DNA of 64,000 nt from Roseibium sp. (GTDB taxonomy: Bacteria; Pseudomonadota; Alphaproteobacteria; Rhizobiales; Stappiaceae), in the NCBI GenBank assembly GCA_017643215.1, contig JAEPNV010000017.1:1-64000 (forward strand), written 5' to 3'. A model generated the notes under the pieces. The model had not been told where the DNA came from, searched no databases, and saw nothing but the letters and a program-made list of their open reading frames with translations. Position numbers and translations under genes: made by a program. Of the stretch, positions 54,737-62,313 are shown in pieces; within the stretch, counting starts at the first letter, position 1, and every line of letters begins with the position of its first letter.

Positions 54737-55831
54737 TCAGCTTGCCTCGTCCAGGTCCGCCGCCGGCCGGCCCGAATTGGGCATTTGCGGCATGTCGGCG
54801 ATGTTGCCGTCCGCCGACAGCAGCACCGCGATCGGCCGGGCGCTTTCGAACTTGGCGCAAATGATCATGATGACGACGGTCAGCGGCACGCACAGCACCA
54901 TGCCCACGACGCCCCAAATGGCGCCCCAGAACGCCAGGGACAGCATGATCACGACGCCGGAGAGATTGAGGCTCGAGCCCATCAACCGTGGTTCGATCAG
55001 ATTGCCGATGGAAAACTGGATGAACCCCAGGCCGAGGGCGATCGCGACGAAGGGGGCCAGGGTGTCGAAATAGACCAGCGCCAGAAGGCTTGGAAAAATC
55101 ACGCCGATCAGGGAGCCGATGGTCGGAATGTAGTTGAGCAGAAAGGCGATGAAGCCAAACAGCGCCGCATAGGGCAGGCCGATCACCAGAAGGATCGCGC
55201 TGGTCAACAGGCCGGTGGCGATGCTGACGGCTGTCTTGATGCTGAAATAGTGCAGGATGGACCGGTTGATTTCCGCGCGCAGCTTGAAACCGGCCTCGGC
55301 CTGCGCGGCATTGGCGAACAGCCGGACGAACTTCTTGTCGAAACTCGACTGCTCGAGCAGCAAAAACACGGTGTAGATGAACACCAGCGACGCGGATCCG
55401 GCGACCGTGGTCACGAACCCGGCGCCGGCCGTCACCATGCGTTGCACCACGCTGTCCGGCAACAGGTCCCGGAGTTCGATCGGGTCGTTCAGGTCGGCCA
55501 ATTGCGCGATCTGGCTGAAGAGGTCTTCGAGGCGCCGCTGATAGGCCGGCGCGTCCTGGGCAAGCTGGGCCAGGTTGGCGCCGACAACATCGAAGAGCAC
55601 GATGCCGGTCCCGAAGATCGCCACCAGGGAGATCGGAAAGGACAGCGCGCGCGGCATATGCCAGGTGCCGATCGGAATGAGGCGCACCGCTTCCGACAAG
55701 GCATTGATCAGATACCACACGACCAGCGCGATCACGAAGGGCAGCAACAGCGACCGGCCCGCGACCAGCATCCAGCCGACCAGGACGATCAAAAGAACGC
55801 TCAAGGTGATGGTCATCAGCGAGGAGCGCAT
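54737..55831 (-). CDS. AI-2E-family (PerM/TqsA-like) transporter
   Basis: A 364-residue integral membrane protein with about eight hydrophobic segments: two near the N-terminus, a long soluble loop with FSQIAQLADLNDPIELRDLL, then the conserved FGFIAFLLNYIPTIGSLIGV and VMLSLAFWGAIWGVVGMVLC. The family includes quorum-signal and Na+/H+ exporters, and the substrate cannot be assigned. Reading starts at the ATG at 55831. Confidence 0.9.
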   Translation of the reverse strand: MRSSLMTITLSVLLIVLVGWMLVAGRSLLLPFVIALVVWYLINALSEAVRLIPIGTWHMPRALSFPISLVAIFGTGIVLFDVVGANLAQLAQDAPAYQRRLEDLFSQIAQLADLNDPIELRDLLPDSVVQRMVTAGAGFVTTVAGSASLVFIYTVFLLLEQSSFDKKFVRLFANAAQAEAGFKLRAEINRSILHYFSIKTAVSIATGLLTSAILLVIGLPYAALFGFIAFLLNYIPTIGSLIGVIFPSLLALVYFDTLAPFVAIALGLGFIQFSIGNLIEPRLMGSSLNLSGVVIMLSLAFWGAIWGVVGMVLCVPLTVVIMIICAKFESARPIAVLLSADGNIADMPQMPNSGRPAADLDEAS

Positions 55832-56379
55832 GGGCGGCGGCAGCCTTTTTGAACGCGGGTGGTGGATCTGGGTGCGTGACCCTGGTGAAAAACACCCTCC
55901 ACTTTAGCGGTCAAAACCGGTTTGTCATGGGGCGGGGCAAAGCGCCGGCCGAACCGCGGCCCATTTTACGCGCCACGACAATGGCAGCATGCGGCGCGCC
56001 CAGGCCGTGGGGACGCGTTGGGATGCATTGTTCCGGGAAACGCGTTGGACACGATCACGGAAATCCGGCGCGGGTGAGGCGCGCCCATCATCAAGCCGGA
56101 TTGGCGCCGGGTTTGGGCGATGCGGGCCCATCCCTTCGCGTGAAACGAGAGACGTCGATTTTACCGGAAACGCCCCGTGACCGGATGGCCAAGACGCGCT
56201 GCAGGTCTTTTTGCGCCATTTTTTGCCTCTTGTCCTACGAATGGCGCTGCCAATGCGTCTACCGGACCCAAGGATTTGACCGCCCGGGAAATCGGCTTGC
56301 CCTAAAGCCCGGCTGTGGTATAGGCAGGACGTGGTGCACTGCGGCGTCCGGCGCGTGAGTCGGCCGCGGGAAAGCCCAA
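55832..56379. other. Non-coding stretch before the tRNA gene
   Basis: About 550 GC-rich bases upstream of the tRNA. Open frames on both strands are low in recognisable features and lack ribosome sites. No repeat or terminator is clear; the tRNA promoter must lie near its end. Confidence 0.5.
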
Positions 56380-56456
56380 GGGCCTGTAGCTCAACTGGTT
56401 AGAGCCGTCCGCTCATAACGGATTGGTTGGGGGTTCGAGTCCCTCCGGGCCCACCA
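56380..56456 (+). tRNA. tRNA with CAU anticodon (tRNA-Ile2 or elongator tRNA-Met)
   Basis: A 77-base gene, GGGCCTGTAGCTC...CCGGGCCCACCA. The acceptor stem is GGGCCTG paired with CGGGCCC, the anticodon loop is CTCATAA (anticodon CAT), the T-arm is GGGGGTTCGAGTCCCTC, and the CCA end is encoded. The initiator form is excluded by the paired first base. The GGGCCT acceptor stem resembles isoleucine tRNAs of Hyphomicrobiales more than elongator Met, so tRNA-Ile2 (C34 changed to lysidine) is my preferred reading. An AT-rich gene island lies directly downstream. Confidence 0.88.
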
Positions 56457-56474
56457 TTCCCAAATTGTTCATTG

Positions 56475-56532
56475 TTGTAGCTCGCCTGTAGCTCGCCGCC
56501 TTGAACTGGTGTAGCTCGCCGCCTTGAACTGG
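56475..56532 (+). repeat. tRNA-like 23-bp tandem repeat just after the tRNA
   Basis: Two perfect 23-base copies (56487-56509, 56510-56532) of TGTAGCTCGCCGCCTTGAAC followed by TGG, preceded by a partial copy (TGTAGCTCGCC, 56476-56486). The unit contains TGTAGCTC and AACTGG, which are adjacent in the D-arm of the tRNA, separated here by nine extra bases. It appears derived from, or convergent with, the tRNA 5' half. Confidence 0.75.
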
Positions 56533-56900
56533 AATTTTTGACACCAACCTCTGGAATTTTCAGTTTTTTGGACGGGGTCCGGCGCGATGGGCGTGAAAAC
56601 GGCGTTTTCGCGACCTGTTTTCGGGCTCCGAGGCCGCTCCGTCGGCGCTTTTTGACCGCGCCTTGAACACCCTTTAAAGCCCGTTAAACCGCCGTTTATG
56701 GCGCGTCATGCGCCGCTTTCAGAACAGTCCACGCATGCGCCGCAGCCAGACTGACCACCCCGTTACCGCCTGGATCGGATCGGTCGACCCGATCTTCCAA
56801 TCCGAGCGGCTTGGTTTCAATGCATAGATGGGCGGGGAGCGGACTTTAGCTTCAATGCCCAATCGGCTCGGAGGCGGAGTGAGAGCACGAAACCGATTTT
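56533..56900. other. Non-coding stretch between the tRNA repeats and the island genes
   Basis: About 370 bases. CTGGAATTTT occurs twice (near 56530 and 56551). Only a 39-codon frame (near 56700, MRRFQNSPRMRRSQTDHPVT...) is visible and is unsupported. No integrase gene or second tRNA end is seen. Confidence 0.45.
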
Positions 56901-57656
56901 CTAGTTTGCCAGAGCATCGGCCAACTCGAGTTCACCTTTGCCGGTAATGAAATAACTTTTGGAAGCAGATTGATGCGCGCACCGCTCGCTGGCACCGCAA
57001 AGTTTCTGCAAACACCGAGTAACTGAGGAAGCACTACATTTTGCAGATTGGCCTAATTCCGTACGAGACAATCCTTTCGAACCAGCATGCGCCAAAAGCA
57101 TGAGGATTTCTATGCGCGGCTCAACCGAATGCCCAACTACCACTTCACCATCTATGGTTTCAATATATGGGATTGCGGTTCGGGTGAGAGCCGCCATGGC
57201 TTGCTTGACCTTACCTTCGTCAGAAGAGTGATAGGTCCTCAGTAGCTCAGCCAAAACCCAACTAGCAGCGGCAACACTCATCGCAACATCTATTTCGGTC
57301 GGGTCGATCTCCTTTACGTGGACAGCATTTCGTTTGCTCCGGACATTGTAGACCATGCCGTAAAGTGCGCGCGGAATCAGCAGTCGCATCGACTCTGTGA
57401 GAGACGTCTCATTTTCCAAAGCTTTTATGGTCGATGCCACAGATCTTATTTCGGCTGGCGCAGAGCCTTTCCGCACGAACTCTATCAATCTCAGCGAATG
57501 TTCAACGAACCTACCGGCTTTGGTCAAAGCGGTCTGCAAATCACTCGCGCGATGCCTGGCGAGCAACTCTTGGTATGCGGTAAGCAAATCATCTACCACA
57601 TCCGCTGAAATGGAAGATGAGAGATTAGCTCTGACCTGTGAAATCAAGTTTGACAT
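56901..57656 (-). CDS. Island protein with HEPN-like helical domain and C-terminal winged helix (function unknown)
   Basis: A 251-residue protein from the ATG at 57656, although the frame opens at 57734. The N-terminal half is all helical and contains RALYGMVYNVRSKRNAVHVK. RSKRNAVH fits the RX4-6H pattern of HEPN RNase-like domains, and EIDPTEIDVAMSVAAASWVL follows. The C-terminal part (GLSRTELGQSAKCSASSVTRCLQKL, ending YFITGKGELELADAL) looks like a winged helix. The gene overlaps the upstream gene by 32 bases on the same strand, so they are co-translated. AT-rich relative to the genome. I recall similar uncharacterised protein pairs but know no function; a defence or toxin role is inference. 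Confidence 0.7.
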   Translation of the reverse strand: MSNLISQVRANLSSSISADVVDDLLTAYQELLARHRASDLQTALTKAGRFVEHSLRLIEFVRKGSAPAEIRSVASTIKALENETSLTESMRLLIPRALYGMVYNVRSKRNAVHVKEIDPTEIDVAMSVAAASWVLAELLRTYHSSDEGKVKQAMAALTRTAIPYIETIDGEVVVGHSVEPRIEILMLLAHAGSKGLSRTELGQSAKCSASSVTRCLQKLCGASERCAHQSASKSYFITGKGELELADALAN

Positions 57657-58455
57657 TCTGCGCCTTCGAATAGGTCCAAAGTTGCTTCCCTCCAACTTCC
57701 TGCTTCTTACGTACAAGTAGCTCATCCCGCACAAGGCGCACGAGAAGCGGTGATAGCGAGGTTTGTTTCACTAGGATTGCGCTTTCATGGAAGCGGTCTA
57801 CCAAGTCTGCAATTGTTCTGGGCTCATCAAAAAAGCCATTCGAGATCCAACCTTCAACTGTAGCTCGATGTCCGCTAGTTGATGACTTTGGTTTTTTCCC
57901 TTTGGGCCCATTCTCATCTGACACTTTCTCAGTGCGTGTCTTCCCGCGAGGGCCTGTGGAAGCCTTTTTTGACGATGCCCTAGCTGAATCCCGACCACTG
58001 AACTTTGCAGCCGCCGCTTTCGCGCCAGTGCTAGTTACGTAATAGGTCCCGCTTTCGTCGGTTTCTTCGATCCAGCGCGCCTCCGCAGTTGAAGACAAAT
58101 CTCTTGTCAGGTTCTTGGGCATTGGCTCCCGCGCGCTGCGGAACCCAGCCACAACATCATCCCTCGAGAACGTATCGCTATCCTTGTATTCGCTCAGGTA
58201 TAGCCCGATGGCGACGATGCGCTCCTTGTTTGTCGACGCCCCGGTTTCATCAATGTACTCTCCCATCGAAACTCTTTTCCGCCCAGCGTCTGGCGTTTCA
58301 ACTTCTGGCGCAACACGTGGTACCATTGCCGGTGTATCACCCCATAAGATCGACAGCACCGTGAGTGCGGTCTTCTGATCGACAGTGTTATTCACATCGA
58401 TTCCCTTACCCTTGAGCGTGAGGGTGAACTCATTTCTCTGCTCATCCATCGGCAT
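57625..58455 (-). CDS. Island protein, first gene of the two-gene cassette (function unknown)
   Basis: A 276-residue protein. The first 40 residues (EFTLTLKGKGIDVNNTVDQKTALTVLSILWG) form a small beta-alpha unit. Residues 75-160 look like a winged helix (TGASTNKERIVAIGLYLSEY, DTFSRDDVVAGFRSAREPMP, YYVTSTGAKAAAAKF). A basic Ser/Lys-rich linker comes next, and then a second helical or winged domain (WISNGFFDEPRTIADLVDRFHE, LRDELLVRKK-like VRDELLVRKKQEVGG). Two nucleic-acid-binding-like modules joined by a basic linker suggest DNA or RNA binding. The ATG at 58455 has AAAGGAG just upstream, and a perfect promoter lies before it. Confidence 0.7.
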   Translation of the reverse strand: MPMDEQRNEFTLTLKGKGIDVNNTVDQKTALTVLSILWGDTPAMVPRVAPEVETPDAGRKRVSMGEYIDETGASTNKERIVAIGLYLSEYKDSDTFSRDDVVAGFRSAREPMPKNLTRDLSSTAEARWIEETDESGTYYVTSTGAKAAAAKFSGRDSARASSKKASTGPRGKTRTEKVSDENGPKGKKPKSSTSGHRATVEGWISNGFFDEPRTIADLVDRFHESAILVKQTSLSPLLVRLVRDELLVRKKQEVGGKQLWTYSKAQNVKLDFTGQS

Positions 58456-58474
58456 GATTCTCCTTTGAGCGGTG

Positions 58475-58503
58475 AATGTACAGATTATGTAATAGTGTGT
58501 CAA
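58475..58503 (-). promoter_or_regulatory. Sigma-70 promoter of the two-gene island cassette
   Basis: On the minus strand TTGACA (58503-58498) is followed after 17 bases by TACATT (58480-58475). Transcription would start near 58468, leaving a leader of about 13 bases that is almost entirely the ribosome site. Its match to consensus is better than that of any other promoter found here. Confidence 0.75.
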
Positions 58504-58974
58504 TTTCCATACGCATAGAGAAGACGCTTCCTGTGAATAGTCATAGAACTTATGCGGAACAGATGCGCCTCTCAGGCAGATATCTAGCCATTATCTTATG
58601 CTGTGATCCCAGTTATTCACATAGCGTATGCGTTCCAACCAATTGACAATTTTGTAAGTTATTGTTTTTAATAGCTATTCGAAATTCATGTATGAATCTG
58701 TATGTGTCGCTACGCAGAGATAGTGAGTTTGATCCGGAATATGAGGTCGGCTTCGCGCAGGGCGGATGCAATTGACACTCCGCAACTGGCTCGAAACGAC
58801 GCGCATGGAGTCCCGCGCGCCGTAGAAGAGGGCATATTTGTCATGCCTAGCTGGGAATCTGAACTGGTAGCTGTAGTTAATTTGCGTGCAGCGAAAGGTC
58901 GGTTCGATGCACTGCGGTGCAGTAGCAAAGCAAAGGGTTGGATGTCGGCTCTGGGCCGCGACCGCCCGTTCTCC
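58504..58974. other. AT-rich intergenic stretch at the island's right side
   Basis: About 470 bases between the cassette promoter and the phage-tail-like fragment. It is AT-rich up to about 58,700 and GC-richer after. Open frames are short and unrecognised. It probably contains the island boundary. No copy of the tRNA 3' end is visible. Confidence 0.45.
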
Positions 58975-59466
58975 TCACACTCCCGGCACCATCGGCAAGA
59001 AGGAGTGCGGCGTCACCGCCGTATCGGCGTAAAATGCTTGCGGGCCGATGACGCCGGCGTTGGTGGAGGCTTCGGCGATGCCGAGCGATCCATCGAACTT
59101 GGACGGTTCGCCCGATATCCCGCAGTCATAGGACGCCGCGCCGGTGATCGCCGTGGTCGTGCGAGTCGAGACGCCAAACACGATCGCCCGGTCGGGTATG
59201 ACGATGCTGCTGGCGACCGAGGCCCCGCTCAAGGCGAGCTCTTCCGCAACGGTCGCGATCCGGCTTTCGGCCCCCGACGGGCTTTTGGAGAGCGTCGCGA
59301 CCGAGGAGAGCAGCTTGCCCCGCGGCAGCGCTGCACGCCCATGAACACCGGATGGGTTCCTGCGGGCCTGCTTTTCGTATCGACGCAACTGGCTTCCTGC
59401 CATTTCAAGCAGATCAAGGGGTCCCGATCCTGCACTGTCAAACAAAGTTGACAAGTTCTCGAGCAT
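58975..59466 (-). pseudogene. Truncated DUF2793-like (phage-tail type) protein
   Basis: The frame (163 residues) has GKLLSSVATLSKSPSGAESRIATVAEELALSGASV and IPDRAIVFGVSTRTTTAITGAASYDCGISGEPSKF ... GSTNAGVIGPQAFYADT-like sequence, which is the C-terminal part of DUF2793 phage-tail or gene-transfer-agent proteins as I recall them. The N-terminal domain is missing. After YADTAVTP the match stops, where intact proteins continue. It looks like a fragment left at an insertion or deletion end next to the island. Confidence 0.6.
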
Positions 59467-59542
59467 GGCGCGATGATGAAATCCTATTGAGGGAAACCGG
59501 CGCCCGATCGGTCAATCACTCAATTGGATCTGGGAGGAACTC

Positions 59543-60805
59543 ATGAAATACAAAGCTGTTTTGACCGGACTTTTGCTCGGAACACTGCTGGCTGGATCGT
59601 CCATGGCGCAAGACAACATGGAAAAACTCAGCAACATGCAAAAGACCGGTGCAACATTCACTTTTATTGATCAGGAAGGCGACCGGGCCGACTCGCTGCG
59701 GAACATCCTGCAACATATCAATCTTCCCGATGGATTTGAGGTCAGCCTCTACGCCGTCGTGCCAGACGCCCGGTCCATGTCAATGGCACCTCAAGGAACG
59801 GTGCTCTTTGCCGGCACGCGCAAGGACAAGGTATGGTCCATCGTGGACCGCGACCGGAACCGCGTGGCGGACGAAGTCAAGGATTTTGCCCCCTCGATCA
59901 CCTTCGACATCCCCAACGGTCCTTGCTTCTCGCCCGATGGGTTCCTTTACATCGCCGAGCGCAACCGGGTGCTGGTTTTTCCGGCCGCCGAGTTCTTCTT
60001 TGAAAGCCCCGACATCGCCGTGGGGCAGGTCGTGCCGCAGGGCGAACTGATCCCGGTCGAAGAAGAGAGCTTCAACCATTCGGCGCGCGTGTGCGATATC
60101 GGCCCTGACGGAAAGCTCTATATTTCTCTCGGCCAGCCTTACAACGTGCAACCGGTTGAAAAGCTGGAGATGTACGACGAGATCGGTATCGGCGGTATTA
60201 TCCGCATGAACACGGATGGGTCGGGACGCGAAGTCTACACACGCGGTGTCCGCAACTCGGTCGGGCAGGACTTCAATCCCGCTACGGGTGAGCTGTGGTG
60301 GACCGACAACCAGGTTGACGGAATGGGCGACGACATCCCGCCGGGCGAGTTGAACCGCCAGACGGCAGCCGGTCAGCATTTCGGCTTTCCGTGGACCAAT
60401 TCCCGCGTCGAGATGCCGGACTACAAGAACGTCCCGCGGCCCGAAGGGGTCACGTTTATCGAGCCGCAGCTTGAGCTGATCGCCCATGCGGCCGACCTCG
60501 GGATGCGTTTTTATCACGATGACAGCTTCCCGCAGAGGTACCATGGCGGCATCTTCTGGGCACAACACGGGTCATGGAACCGCACGACGCCGGTCGGCGC
60601 CCGCGTGATGTTCACCGCGCTCGACGAGGAGGGCAACGCCGTCGGGGCCGAGGTCTTTGCCGATGGTTGGCTCAATGAGGAGACAGGCGAGTATCGCGGC
60701 CGCCCCATGGATATCGAGTTTCTCCCGGACGGTTCGATGCTGGTTTCCGACGACTTTGCCGGAGCAATCTGGCGCATTGCGTACAATCCAGCGCCGGCTC
60801 AATGA
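59543..60805 (+). CDS. Sorbosone-dehydrogenase-like PQQ/beta-propeller protein (periplasmic)
   Basis: A 420-residue exported protein (signal MKYKAVLTGLLLGTLLAGSSMAQ). The beta-propeller is of the sorbosone dehydrogenase/soluble glucose dehydrogenase type: LPDGFEVSLYAVVPDARSMS, SPDGFLYIAERNRVLVFP, TRGVRNSVGQDFNPATGELW and QHFGFPWTNSRVE. It probably oxidises a sugar or aldehyde and passes electrons to the cytochrome c encoded next, with which it overlaps by 4 bases. GGGAGGA precedes the ATG. PQQ use is family inference. Confidence 0.88.
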   Translation: MKYKAVLTGLLLGTLLAGSSMAQDNMEKLSNMQKTGATFTFIDQEGDRADSLRNILQHINLPDGFEVSLYAVVPDARSMSMAPQGTVLFAGTRKDKVWSIVDRDRNRVADEVKDFAPSITFDIPNGPCFSPDGFLYIAERNRVLVFPAAEFFFESPDIAVGQVVPQGELIPVEEESFNHSARVCDIGPDGKLYISLGQPYNVQPVEKLEMYDEIGIGGIIRMNTDGSGREVYTRGVRNSVGQDFNPATGELWWTDNQVDGMGDDIPPGELNRQTAAGQHFGFPWTNSRVEMPDYKNVPRPEGVTFIEPQLELIAHAADLGMRFYHDDSFPQRYHGGIFWAQHGSWNRTTPVGARVMFTALDEEGNAVGAEVFADGWLNEETGEYRGRPMDIEFLPDGSMLVSDDFAGAIWRIAYNPAPAQ

Positions 60806-61386
60806 GGCATGCGTTTGCAATTGCTCTTGGCGGGCTCGCGCTCGCCGGGAGCAGCGCGCACCCCGCTGTCGCGGGCGATCCGGCAGCCGGCCGCAAGATC
60901 GCGAATATGTGCCAGACGTGCCACGGCGTTGATGGATATGCGCGCATACCGATCGCCCCGCATATTGGAGGCGAACCCCAGGCGTATCTCGAAGCACAAC
61001 TCATGGCCTTCAAAACCGGCGCGCGCGAACACGAGATGATGACTGTTGTCACGACCAGCCTGTCCGCTCAGCAGATATCGGACGTGGCGGCCTGGTACGC
61101 GGCTCACACGGCGGTCGCGACGCTTCCGGACGGCGTGAACGCATCTGATGCCCCCAGCGCATGTGTGTCCTGCCATGGCGCCGATGGGATCTCGGTCTTG
61201 CTCGACGCACCCAACCTGGCGGGTGAGGTCAACATTTATATCGACACCCAGCTTAAGGCCTATCGCATCGGAAAACGGCGGCATGAGATCATGTCGGAGA
61301 TTTCTGCCGACCTGACCGACGCAGAAATCCGCGCTTTTGCCGATTGGTACTCCAACATCGAACTGAAGATCGAGCCGATCAATTAG
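60802..61386 (+). CDS. Dihaem c-type cytochrome
   Basis: A 194-residue exported protein (signal RHAFAIALGGLALAGSSAHPAVAG) with two class I cytochrome c domains: haem sites CQTCHG near residue 37 and CVSCHG near residue 118, each followed by a later Met-containing region. It is translationally coupled (ATGA) to the dehydrogenase gene and is its likely electron acceptor in the periplasm. Confidence 0.92.
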   Translation: MRHAFAIALGGLALAGSSAHPAVAGDPAAGRKIANMCQTCHGVDGYARIPIAPHIGGEPQAYLEAQLMAFKTGAREHEMMTVVTTSLSAQQISDVAAWYAAHTAVATLPDGVNASDAPSACVSCHGADGISVLLDAPNLAGEVNIYIDTQLKAYRIGKRRHEIMSEISADLTDAEIRAFADWYSNIELKIEPIN

Positions 61387-61668
61387 CCGCCGATATCGGC
61401 GGGAAGGGCTTGCATTGTTTTGGCAGGCCTATCCACCGGTGGCAAAGTGCCGTCGGCCGTGGGTTTTTCATTCCGGACGCTGCCGCTCGGGTGAGGCGGC
61501 GGTTCTCCGGCCATCCGCCGGTTATCGCAGGTTCCCCCGGCGCCATTCGTAGGCGTTGCGCAAAGGCGTTTCTGCCGACCGACCGGGCTGACATGGCAGA
61601 TGGGGCTTGATATGGGGCGGTCTTTGACAGGCGCTGTATCGTTTTGGGGTGAAAGGCAGTTCAACACC

Positions 61669-62160
61669 ATGCCGACAAAAAAACCGACCCTTCATCTTTT
61701 GTGCGGGAAGATTGCTGCCGGGAAATCAACATTGGCGGCGCACCTCTCGGACGCGGACGGGACGGTGCTGATCGTCGAGGACGACTGGCTTGCGGCGCTT
61801 TACGCCGATGAGATGGCGACCGCCAAGGACTATGTCCGCTGCGCATCAAACCTCCGGGACATCATCGGGCCCCATGTTGTCGCCCTGTTGAACACCGGCG
61901 TCTCGGTTGTTCTCGACTTTCAGGCCAACACGGTGGACAGCCGTTCATGGATGCGCGCACTGATCGACCAGGCCCAATCCGATCATCAGCTGCATGTGCT
62001 GGTTCCCCCGGATGAGGTTTGCCTGGCGCGTCTGCGCAAGCGAAACGCCAGCGGCGATCATCCGTTCGCCGTTTCGGAAGACCAGTTTCATCGGTTCTCC
62101 AAGTATTTCGTACCGCCGGCCCCAAACGAGGGGTTCAACCTCGTCTTCCACGACCAATAG
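61669..62160 (+). CDS. P-loop kinase-like ATP-binding protein
   Basis: A 163-residue protein with a Walker A motif CGKIAAGKSTLAAHL at residues 12-26 and an acidic VEDDWLAALYADEM after the second strand. It resembles small zeta-toxin-like or chloramphenicol-phosphotransferase-like kinases with a lid containing RLRKRNASGDHPF. Substrate unknown and no antitoxin gene is next to it. The ATG at 61669 is supported by position relative to the P-loop; the frame opens at 61600. Confidence 0.8.
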   Translation: MPTKKPTLHLLCGKIAAGKSTLAAHLSDADGTVLIVEDDWLAALYADEMATAKDYVRCASNLRDIIGPHVVALLNTGVSVVLDFQANTVDSRSWMRALIDQAQSDHQLHVLVPPDEVCLARLRKRNASGDHPFAVSEDQFHRFSKYFVPPAPNEGFNLVFHDQ

Positions 62161-62313
62161 CCGCCGGGCGGCGTATCGCGGACTCGGGGCTGGCCAAGTC
62201 CCAGAGCGGCCGCCCCGCGCTTCCGGCTGGACATGGCGGGGCAATGGAATACAAACGTTTGTCGTTCCTCCGATCCCACTGATTGACCGATCCAGAGAGC
62301 CGAGTGCGCGTCC

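Noticed and set aside
56475..56532. Repeats after the tRNA considered as CRISPR or attachment-site duplication
   Set aside because: The units are contiguous without spacers, and no integrase or copy of the tRNA 3' end is visible.
58702..59451. Plus-strand frame of 249 codons
   Set aside because: Its second half is the antisense of the DUF2793-like fragment, and the first half has no recognisable feature.
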